Of a stretch of DNA of 64,000 nucleotides, positions 55,328 through 64,000 are shown piece by piece. The notes below the pieces were generated by a model. That model was not told the origin of the DNA. It searched no databases and worked only from the letters and a program-made list of their open reading frames with translations. This stretch comes from Endothia cerciana (Eukaryota; Ascomycota; Sordariomycetes; Diaporthales; Cryphonectriaceae), in assembly GCA_026119935.1 (NCBI GenBank), contig JALRMH010000018.1:186001-250000 (forward strand). The letters are read 5' to 3'. Every line of letters begins with the position of its first letter. Within the stretch, counting starts at the first letter, position 1. A program made the translations under genes and the position numbers.

Positions 55328-58300
55328 ATGTCGTCCGGCGCATCCCTTCAGGATTCTTCAAGCCCGGAAAGCCCAGGAATTGGACGGTCGGGCTCTCCTC
55401 CTCACCCCATCGTCACAGTGACGATTCCGAAAGATGAAGTCGAGGAGGTCAAGGGAAAGAAGAAGAAGGTTGGCTTTGCCAGAGACCCGTCACCACCGAA
55501 GGAGGGGGGAGATAGTTATTTCGACCACGTCCCGGTCGGTGGTGATTCCGCCAACAACACCCCGGGTGCTGGACCAGCCGCCCGCCGAGACTCGTTCGAC
55601 CGCGCCGAGCTGACCGAGGCCCTGGAGAAGATCCTGAAGCCGGAAGACCACTCTGGCCCCGCCGAGCTCCATCTTCCCCGCCCGCGCCCGGCCCTGCGCA
55701 AGAGCAGCAGGCCAGCCAGCCCGGCTGAGCCAGTGGTGGGGTTGTCGCACCCGTCGGAGATCGAGGCAAGATACCGAGCGGGCCGGCTGGCGGAGAGCGT
55801 CTCGGCACTGGCGTCCAGGAGGAACTCCCTGGACATGGACGACGACGCGCACTACGGCCTGCTCAATGGGGCCAGCCCCCACGGCTGGCAGGCGGGGACA
55901 GCGGCAGCAACAGGTGCCGCCTCAGGCGTGGGGCCGCCGGTCGAGACGGACGCAGAGGGGCTGACCTATCGGAAGAAGGTCGAGACGGAAGCGGACAGGC
56001 TCGTCCGCAAGCACACGCAGCGAAGGCGTGAGCAGGTTGCCTTTTCCGCCTCTCCCACCCTGGCGCCCGACACTCCTGATGTGGACATCCGCTCCAGACC
56101 CGGGACCCCCCTCGCCTATGACCTGGAATACGTCCCGGCGGCGCCAAAGCAATACCACGGAGGGATCCTCGGCAGCCTGCTCAAGCTGTATAGTCACGAT
56201 GAGAACAGGCAAGACAGCGGGACCACGACTCCAGACACGCGAACCCCAAGTAGGACGCCAGGGAGCTCTCCGCCTAGTACCACGCCCGGTACGCCACGGG
56301 TGCCGGATCCGCCGTCTCGACCACGCAGTGGTCTGTTTGGCCTTGGCTCGCGTCACTCTGCCTCGACACTGGCCGAACTTATCGGGTCGTCGTCTACACT
56401 CGTCGCACCTGCTACCTCCGGGACCGGCAAGGACTGGTCTGACCATGTTGTGAGCAAGGTGAGACAGGAGCGAGAGAGGCCGAAGAAGGGGCACAAGCGG
56501 AAGACGTCCAAGTCGTCGGCGAAGACCCAGCAGATTCTGGTTACAAAGCAGTAAGTCGTCTCACTGTGCTCACCCTAGCATTCCTCAGGATCTTCGTCCT
56601 CGTTTATTATATATCCTCCCATCATGCACAAACCCCCCCCGCTCCGCGGCCTGCCCACTCCGCGTCCCCCCTCCCCCCTGGGGTGGGTGCCGCCGTTCAT
56701 TCCCTCCACCTCGTTTCCTCATCCTGCCCAGATCACTCTAGACCATCACCTTCTCCAGTGTTCAGTTCCTCGGCCTCAGCCCCTGTCTTGTCACCATTCC
56801 TTGAATTTTTACCGCCACCCGGCCCTCCGCTGACAACTATTCCAGCATTGCGGTGATCATCTCCCGCCACCGCTACCTTGTGAAGCTATGTCGCGCCCTT
56901 ATGGAGTTCGGCGCTCCAACTCACCGACTGGAAGCGTATATGGCCATGTCCGCTCGGGTGCTCGGCATCCAGGGCCAGTTTCTCTACCTGCCGGGCTGCA
57001 TGATCATCTCGTTCGACGACACCGAAACGCACACGACCGAGGTCAAGATCGTCCGCGCCCCACAGGGTGTAGACCTCGGAAAGCTGCACGACGTCCATGA
57101 GATCTACAAACTCGTCGTGCACGATCTCATCTCCGTAGACGACGCCATGTCCCGCCTGGACGCCGTCGTCAATAAGAAGACCAAGTTTAACAAGACGATC
57201 CGGGTGCTCGTCTACGGCGCTGCGGCTGTCACCGTGGCGCCATTTGCCTTCGAGGGCCGGTGGATCGACATGCCCATCGCCTTTGTGATGGGCTGCATCC
57301 TGGGGATAATGCAGCTTTTCGTCGCCCCGTCGAGCGAGCTCTACTCCAATGTCTTCGAGATCTCTGCCTCTCTCCTCATGGCCTTCCTGGGTCGCATGTT
57401 CGGCTCGATCACCTACCATGGCGAGCGCCTATTCTGCTTTTCCGCTCTCGCGCAGTCGTCCATCGCGCTCATCCTGCCGGGGTACATGGTGTTGTGCGGG
57501 AGTCTCGAACTCCAAAGCCACAACATGATCGCCGGCTCCGTAAGGATGGTCTACGCCATGATATACACCCTGTTCCTTGGCTACGGCGTTACAATCGGCG
57601 CGACGCTGTACGGGCTGATGGACAGGAACGCGGTCAGCGAAACGACGTGCAACAACCCGCTGAATAGCTACTGGGACCTGTTGTTTGTGCCGCTCTTCAC
57701 CGTGTGCCTGTGTATTATCAACCAGGCCAAGTTGAAGCAGATGCCGGTCATGTTGCTAATATCCTTCGCGGGATATGTGGTCAACACCTTTATGGATAAG
57801 GCAACCAACTCGTCAACTGTGTCGAATACGCTGGGCGCGCTGACCATTGGTGTGCTGGCAAACATGTAAGCCGCCCCCTGCCCTTCAGACTTGTCACGTT
57901 AACAATGCTCATACTGACCCGGATGTCGCAGCTACTCCCGCGTAAGCCGCCATGCCGAGAATCTCTGGCTCGACCTCTGGGAAAAGCGGCTCCAGCCACG
58001 CCTCAAGGGCCTGCGCAACCCGCGCCGCACCGACCCGGAAGCCGCCCTCAAGGTCGAACCCGCGGATTCCCCAGACGGCCGCCGCGTAGGCTACGGCCTC
58101 GCCGCCGCCGCCATGCTCCCCGCCATCTTCGTGCAGGTGCCCTCGGGCCTCGCGTCCGCCGGTTCGCTGGTGGCGGGCGTCACGTCCGCGAACGCGATCA
58201 CGGGCAACACAACGGCGGAGGCGGCGAGCGGGTCGTCGGACCTCAGCAGCGGCGCGTTCAGCGTGCTGGGGAGCGTGATCCAGGTGGCCATCAGCATCTC

Positions 58301-58373
58301 GGTGGGGCTGAGCCTCGCGGCGCTGCTGGTGTATCCCTTTGGGAAGAGGAGGAGTGGGCTGTTCAGCTTTTAG
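55328..58373 (+). CDS. Prm10/ThrE-family multi-spanning membrane protein
   Basis: Three exons, 55328-56550, 56846-57865 and 57932-58373, giving 894 aa. Introns are GTAAGT...GCTGAC...CCAG (295 bases, the longest in the window) and GTAAGC...CTGAC...GCAG (66). The first 400 residues are cytosolic, disordered and rich in Ser/Pro/Arg with a KKKKVGF patch. Exon 2 carries the soluble ThrE-like domain (LVKLCRALMEFGAPTHRLE, FLYLPGCMIISFDD) and then about ten membrane helices in two sets, for example AFVMGCILGIMQLFVA, SLLMAFLGRMFGSI and MVYAMIYTLFLGYGVTIGATLYG, ending with LGSVIQVAISISVGLSLAALLVY. The family includes yeast pheromone-regulated Prm10 and bacterial threonine/serine exporters; the fungal transport substrate is unknown. 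The start is the ATG at 55328 after a CT/GC-rich leader. Confidence 0.92.
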
Positions 58374-59150
58374 TGTTCAGGCGGACAGCGGGGACGCCGA
58401 GGACACGGCGGACACGGTGCATAGAGCGTTCGGTTTTTTAAGGTAGAGAAAGGGAGACCGGGAGGGCGTGAGGTGACATTAGCGTTTTTGTTTGTTGAAA
58501 AGTGAATCTGCCAGGCGGAGGACAGCGCCACGCGACAGGAGTTCAACGGTTGACTTTCCCTCCTTTATTTTTTCTTCTTTTCTTTTCCACCGTCCTGCTC
58601 TTCTGGCTCCAAGATACCCTACTAGAATTAGAAGAGAGTAGAGATTCAAGTTTGTATTCAGCTCATGGAGGAGTGAAGACACGTCCGTGTCCCGTTTACA
58701 ACAAAAGTCATGCCACCGCTCCGTGGGAACAGTCCACCCCCTCATCATCCTGTGAGTCGTGCAAGCAGACGGCAGGATGCGGAATTGGAAGTAGAGACGG
58801 CGAGGAAGTCGGCCTCTGGACGGCAAGGAGCACCGGTCGGCCTGGTGGCCAGGGCACGAACGTGCCCAGCGGGTCTGCCTCCTCCGGACCCCCACCCCCC
58901 CCCCCCCATCCATCCAACGGCAAGCAGCATCTTGTCGTCGTCAACCGATCTGGCCCGTCCCGCGCGGAGGGCATCCGGGGGGAGGCAGTGCCGCCTTCAG
59001 CACTCGTGCGACCCGAGCGCGGGTGAGCTCGGCCGGGGTCATCCAGGACAACGGGTAAGAGCGCAGACCACCAGCCGCCCCCTTCCCCCCCCCAACCCCC
59101 CCCGGGTGGCTTTGGCTCGTGAAGGCTGGGGGGACACGCACCCTGAACGC

Positions 59151-59182
<32 letters not shown>

Positions 59183-60051
59183 CGCCGCCGGCCGGGGTGG
59201 ATTCTCACTTCCAGTCCAGGCCGGTTGCGAGTCGGGCCACCCCATGTCCGTCTCTGGGACCCCAAAACGCACTAAGGGATCAGACCACGCCTCCGCCCTC
59301 CCCGACGTTACTCGCCTGGAGTGTCAGACGTTGGGATGCTTCATGCAGCGCTTCAAACCTTCTTCTTTTATTTCTTTTCTTTCCTTCTTTAGCCTGCCAG
59401 CTCACTCTTCCTGAAACATGGTTGTCGAAGACCGCTCCGCCCGTGGATGAGCGCCAGTGGTCGTGAATACGATATGAGGCTCAGGCACACACGATTCAAA
59501 ACCTCTGTTAGTAGCTGACGAAACGCCAGGGGGGGGGGGCGAGGGGTACTATGCAAATCATTTGGAGACGGCGCTACTTTTGTGCTCGGTCAGTGTCTTC
59601 TCAATTGCTTCTTTCATTCGTGATGTGCCACGTTGTGTACAGGCCCGACCGTCGAGATGCCGGGAGTCACACATGGCTCATACAATCGTAGACAGGCCCG
59701 CCCCTGAATCACCTAACCTAGCAACGGCGGCTTGCTTCCTGCCCTTTTGAGAAGCGTGTAGCTCTCCAGAGGATTGAAGAGAGAAGAATGATGATGTGGT
59801 TCCGCCCACATCCGAACCCGATACTTGATGATTTGATATCATGAAAACCAGATTTGGGACCCATGCCCTGCCTATAAACTCCGCGAACCACCCAAGTAGG
59901 AACTCCAGCGCTGGTATCTCATTTTGGGGGACGTGTGCTGTTGACGGCCGTCCAATATAACCCTCCCATAAAGCAAAGGACGACAGTGTCCAGGTATGAC
60001 ATAGAATGGTGACATTAAAAACAGATTGTGCGAAAGACGGCCCCTCCCCTC
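58374..60051. other. Convergent spacer between the PRM10-like gene and the sugar transporter
   Basis: About 1.7 kb between converging genes. Long apparent ORFs on both strands (up to 234 codons, 58710-59414) read through low-complexity sequence, including a (GAC)n run that gives poly-Asp, and are not accepted. C13 at 58895-58907 and G11 at 59529-59539 are present. No RNA gene seen. Confidence 0.5.
59151..59184. repeat. (GAC)n trinucleotide repeat
   Basis: About ten GAC units with one GAT interruption. Depending on frame it reads as poly-Asp, poly-Thr or poly-Arg, generating false ORFs on both strands. Confidence 0.93.
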
Positions 60052-61936
60052 CTAATAACTGAAGTCGACGTGGCCCAAAGACGATATTATTTTATTTTCC
60101 GCTTCTGACGCAGAGTTGACCGCCGTCAACGATCGGTCGGTTTCTATCTCCGACGGTGCTGACGAATGTGATGAGGTCGGCTCCAGCTCTTGTTCGTGCG
60201 GCGGAACTCCGGAGTCAGAGTAGCCCAGGTCGCGCATCTGCTGGAAGCTCCAGCTGGGCTCAAACTGGCTGCTCTTCCACGCATGCGGCACCCGCTCATA
60301 CATCTCGTCGATCTGCTCCAGACTGATCTTGCTCGTCTCGTATACGAAGGCCCAAGCGAAAACAGCGGCAACAACGCAGAACGCGCCCCACACAAAGAAC
60401 ACCCGAGTGCCCATATCGGCGTGGCCTGAGCCCTCCCCGACCATGTAAGGGACGGCGTACGATATGCCAAAGTTGAGGAGCCAGTTGGATGCTGTTGACA
60501 CGGAGGTTGACTTTGCTCGGACCTTGAGGGGATAGATTTCGGAGGTGATGACCCAGGTTACGGGTCCCCATGATGCGGCGAAGAAGAATATGTCGACGCA
60601 AATGAACACCACAAGGATTTGGTGTGCCGTTGTCTTCATCGAATCGCCGGCGGCGATGGTGAAAGCTGCGATGAGGAGCTGACAGACAGCCATGGCGATG
60701 GCGCCGACGATGAGCACCTTCCGACGTCCCCATGACTCGATGATTAACAGGGCTGGGAAGGTGGACAGGAAGTTCACGATGTTGATGATCATCGTGATGA
60801 GGAAGGAATTCGAGATACCGGCGCCGGTGAAGAAAGTCGTCCCATAGTACATGATGAAATTGACCCCCGTCATCTGCTGCAGCATCTGGAGACCACATCC
60901 TGTCAGGGTTCGCCATCCGAGATGTGGTGTGCCCATAATCATATCCTTGTAGGTATCAGGTCCGAGGGCGAGTTCGTATTCGTGGTTCGCCTCGATCTCG
61001 GCCAGCTCCTCGACGAGTGCCGGATGCAGCCGATCCAGGCGGCGTAGACGACTCAGGGAGATGGCAGCGGCCTCCTTTTGTCCGCGCTTGATGAGGAACC
61101 GGGGTGTCTCGGGTAAGATGAAAAGACCTAGGGAGAGGACGATGGCCCAGGTGAACTGGAGGCCGAGTGGTATCCGGTATGCGGCCGCCCCGTCTATCTC
61201 ATTAGTGAGCATGTTGACTACGGATGCCGTGAGCAGGCCAGCGGTGATCGAGAGTTGGTAGAAGCACACGAGGGTTCCTCTGATCCATTTTGGTGCCATC
61301 TCGGCCTGGTAGATGGGAACGAGAACGGATATCACTCCTATACCGATGCCAGCAATAAACCTGTCGACGGACGTCAGCGTTCTGGTCGTCATACTACGGC
61401 GTGCTCGTGTGATGCCCGGGCCAACCTACCTTCCAGCCAACAGCATCGGTATTGCCCCCGCACAGACCTGGAATATGCACCCAAAGATGAAGACGGCGAC
61501 GGCAGCTATCAGTGATTTCCGCCTTCCGAAGTAGTCACCCACCGGGGCCGCGAGCAGGGCTCCCACCACCGTCCCAAGGCTGAGGATTGCAACGACGATG
61601 GCGGTCTCGGATGGCGAGAGCGCAGAGCCCTCGGAGGCCCCATATCCGGTGGAGAACTGGTCCCTGAAGGCACTCATCGCGAGGATTCCATTGATAGTCC
61701 TGTACATGGCAGGCCAGGTCAGTACCCCCGTCTCCCAAAACCCGAAAATAAACCCCCCCCCCCCCCAAAAAAAAAAACAGACTCCCTTCGAGGTGTGCGC
61801 GCTTTCAAGATCGGTCTCACCCTGTATCATATCCAAACAAGAGACCTCCAGAGGCGACGAAGATGCCGATCATGATGGCCGGGGCGGAAGAGCCGGCGAC
61901 ATTGTCTGGCTTTCGCCAGCCCATGGCAATCGCCAT
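60052..61936 (-). CDS. Major facilitator sugar transporter (HXT/glucose-transporter type)
   Basis: Proton-linked or facilitative hexose uptake at the plasma membrane is inferred. Exons 61936-61821, 61699-61430 and 61360-60052 give 564 aa. The first intron (61820-61700, GTGAGA...ACAG) joins GYDTG to TINGILAM, and the second (61429-61361, GTAGGT...GCTGAC...ACAG) joins LLAGR to FIAGIGIGV; both rebuild textbook sugar-porter motifs. Twelve helices are expected: TM1 is IMIGIFVASGGLLFGY, followed by GDYFGRRKSL, the RFIAGIGIGV motif, PETPRFLIKRG before the central loop, QQMTGVNFIMYYGTTFF in TM7, and YETSKISLEQIDEMY after TM12. The C-terminal tail is acidic/Ser-rich and ends GHVDFSY. The first intron contains T11 next to G14 on the coding strand. 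Start ATG 61936 is followed by a second in-frame ATG four codons on. Substrate and affinity cannot be told from sequence. Confidence 0.92.
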
Positions 61937-62311
61937 GGTGAAAGAGTTGAGGCCGTCAAGCGCACGTTCTGCTGATGGGATCTAGTTTCGGTGTGTTGGT
62001 GGGCGGGTCCCGTCTCGAGGTATCGTGGGCGTGGTAGTCGGCGGCAGACTCGACGATCGGCCTCGTGGAGGACCATTTGCAGGAGCAATGGCCGTAGACG
62101 GTCGCAGAAGGTGCCGTCGGGGTTGGTCCAGGCTGAAGGAGGTGGTTCGTTCGAGGACCGATGGGACGAGATCGACGGGAGTGGGACCGGAGTTAATTGG
62201 GAGAGTGGATGGGGTGGTGGGTGGAAGGGATGGGATTAAGACTGGACGGCGGGATGGGTGGTGACTGGTGATGGGTGGTGCCGTGGAGGTGGAGGTCGCA
62301 GTGCGCAGCGC

Positions 62312-62331
62312 AGGTCAGGTCAGGTCAGGTC
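62312..62331. repeat. Four tandem AGGTC units
   Basis: Head-to-tail AGGTC x4 followed by the diverged AAGGTAAGGTCA, about 375 bases upstream of the transporter start. It resembles direct-repeat half-sites of nuclear-receptor-type zinc fingers but no fungal factor can be assigned. Confidence 0.85.
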
Positions 62332-63009
62332 AAGGTAAGGTCAGATGGGGAACGAAGGATGGAGACGAGGGGGGAGAGGGATTTCGCAGGCCCTTTCAGA
62401 ACAGAACCTTGGGCCAGCAAAGACTGGGGAGCCAGCGGACTGGGACCAGCGGGCTGGGACTGGGGGACTGGGAGATGGAAAATGGCGGGCAAGGGGTGGG
62501 GGGGCGTTCAAGGGCAGACGCACAGGACAGCCAGGGGGAAGCATTGGGGTTCACAATGGGGAGAGAGGCGCGATCAGCTGGCCCATCCTGGGGGATCAGG
62601 CCCTGATTGGGCCCAGGGCCGGACTAGCGGATTCTTTGGGGGGAGGGGAGGGGAGGTGAGACCAGGTTCAGGCGATTTTGACTCGGGGGGTTAGTGGTAA
62701 GCCAGTGCTTCTTTTGGCTCAGTGGCTCCTCCAGGCCCTGCCATGTCATGCCGTATGGGGCTTTTTTCCCCCTTCATACCTGGCCTGCAGACGACTTGGC
62801 GAAGCCCCAGCCTGGGCTTGGTCTAAACATCTGCCTCGAGTGACCACTCAGGCGCTGACCTGCCCCTCCCAGCGACAAGCCTTCCAGCGCCTCTCAATGT
62901 TCATTTCAAAAGCTGCGTCGCACTGTGGCGATGTACAATGCGGAACTGTGATCACTCTCCGTAGGAAGCACCCAACCGCAGATCCATACAGCTTGTCTGA
63001 TGAAATCCC

Positions 63010-63050
63010 CCTTCTTCTTCTTCTCCTTCTTCTCCTTCTTCTTCTTCTCC
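63010..63050. repeat. CTT/CTC-rich microsatellite
   Basis: A pyrimidine-only tract of CTT units interrupted by CTC. It reads as poly-Leu or poly-Ser on + and poly-Lys/Arg on -, and is the source of false ORFs there. Confidence 0.9.
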
Positions 63051-64000
63051 CAGGGGTCAGAAGAAGACTCCATCTCCTGGTCATCATCTCGAAGCAGCGG
63101 CTGAGCCGTCCAGGGATGTTGTCTCGCGGACCAGACTCGACCGTTGAGCTCTAGAGAGTTCCCGTCGTCCGTCACTCCGGGCTACCAACGGACATTGAGC
63201 TAATACTATGCCAATAGGTTGGGCTACCGGCACTGCGGTATGGAATAGAGTGGATAGGACCAAACCTCAGCAGGTCACACCGTCTTGCCCGCCGCCGCCC
63301 CCCCACGAGCTCGTCCCTTTGTGCTCACCCCGACATATCACGATCCACGGCATCAGTAGACAAAAGGCCTGGACGCTTGTGGCTTCATGCCGAACTAGCC
63401 TCGGCGGGCCAGCCTTAAGTCGGGAACTTGACACGGTGACATCGCCCCGCCCTCCACGGACGCCACACACGCCTCCTGGATCACCTGAACGCGAGGGGAC
63501 TCTGCATCTGACTGCAAGTCCTCTGGGGACATCTTGTTGACTGGACCCTCGACGGGACGTGGCTGCCCTGCAGACTGCAGATCACGTTGCTGCTCCACGG
63601 GCAACAAGTATCTCGCCCAAACAGGAGACATTCGGCCGACGAAAGCTCCGGCTAGGTGGTCATCGAGAAATTGTTCAACCGATCGGGGTCCTTGTTGTTC
63701 GTTCTACTCTGGCAGATGTCTCGCCTTGGCTTCAGAGATCACGGCCCCGGTCCCTCGTTTCTCGTTCCGGCGACGCTTACGGGGTATGTATCTTCATCAC
63801 ACGGCCGTGACAGCGAGTCAGCGACTGCACTGGGCATGCTTGATGCATCTTGCGACAATCACTTGTGACAGGGTGGACAACAGACCGTCGCTTTTGCCCC
63901 TTGAGCTCATGCTTGGCCCCCGATAGAGACAGAGTAGGAGCTCCCGTCCCGGGAACTCCCCTTTCATCCGGACTTCAGCAGAAGTTTGCGAGGGGAAAGA

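Larger units (their letters stand above)
61937..64000. other. 2 kb upstream of the sugar transporter, no gene recognised
   Basis: The left part is the promoter of the transporter and is strongly G-rich on the + strand (62140-62690). It contains four tandem AGGTC units at 62312-62331. A CTT/CTC tract lies at 63010-63050. ORFs up to 158 codons (62678-63154) have no recognised domain. A gene continuing beyond the window edge cannot be excluded. Confidence 0.45.

Noticed and set aside
58710..59414. 234-codon ORF with poly-Asp
   Set aside because: It reads through the (GAC)n repeat and Pro-rich spacer between two converging genes and shows no domain.
1..64000. CRISPR arrays, bacterial operons, riboswitches, phage or integron features
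   Set aside because: The window is eukaryotic with spliced genes; no spaced direct repeats or ribosome-binding-site-led gene runs were seen.

Overview
The window is nuclear DNA of a filamentous ascomycete, most likely a Sordariomycete (Pezizomycotina). The genes carry short GT-AG introns of about 50-120 bases with CTAAC/CTGAC-type branch sites, stand alone without operons, and include fungal families such as a HET-domain protein, a Prm10/ThrE-type membrane protein and a PA14-containing GH3 beta-glucosidase. Species cannot be named from sequence alone. All exon models were built by hand from splice signals, reading-frame closure and family conservation; there are no transcript data.

Layout: RIF1 (-, 444-6063) and UNG1 uracil-DNA glycosylase (+, 7264-8504) share a 1.2 kb divergent promoter. 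Then come a ZRC1/COT1-type vacuolar zinc transporter (-, 10025-11743), a 6.6 kb stretch with no recognisable gene, a seven-exon GH3 beta-glucosidase (+, 18374-21424), a Cdc1/Ted1-type metallophosphoesterase (+, 22982-25237), mitoribosomal mS38/Cox24 (+, 25925-27084), the Kre33/NAT10 RNA cytidine acetyltransferase (+, 28071-31396), a copia-like gag relic (about 31.8 kb), a four-TM MARVEL-like protein (+, 33067-33882) and a HET-domain gene (-, 34840-36587).

The second half holds a WDR89-type WD40 protein (-, 38355-39529) divergent from an Hrd3/Sel1L ERAD subunit (+, 40140-42775), an Sfr1/Mei5-like recombination mediator (+, 43093-44064), an uncharacterised secretory-route membrane protein (-, 44908-46183), a 3.3 kb gene-poor stretch, an FRG1-like protein (-, 49542-50472) divergent from a 2-oxoglutarate/Fe(II) oxygenase-like protein (+, 51245-52571), a microsatellite-rich 2.7 kb spacer, a Prm10/ThrE-family membrane protein (+, 55328-58373) and an HXT-type sugar transporter (-, 60052-61936).

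Functionally the genes are mostly conserved housekeeping: genome maintenance (RIF1, UNG1, SFR1), ER quality control and GPI-anchor processing (HRD3, CDC1/TED1), ribosome biogenesis and mitoribosome (KRE33, mS38, possibly FRG1), and carbon/metal handling (GH3, sugar transporter, ZRC1). No biosynthetic cluster, CRISPR, tRNA or rRNA was found. The main points of interest are several stop-free introns whose length is a multiple of three (RIF1, WDR89, HRD3, SFR1), a GC-AG intron, a poly-G run between branch point and 3' splice site in the FRG1 intron, putative PP1-docking motifs in RIF1, a putative KEN degron in UNG1, and many long G/C homopolymers confined to non-coding DNA.
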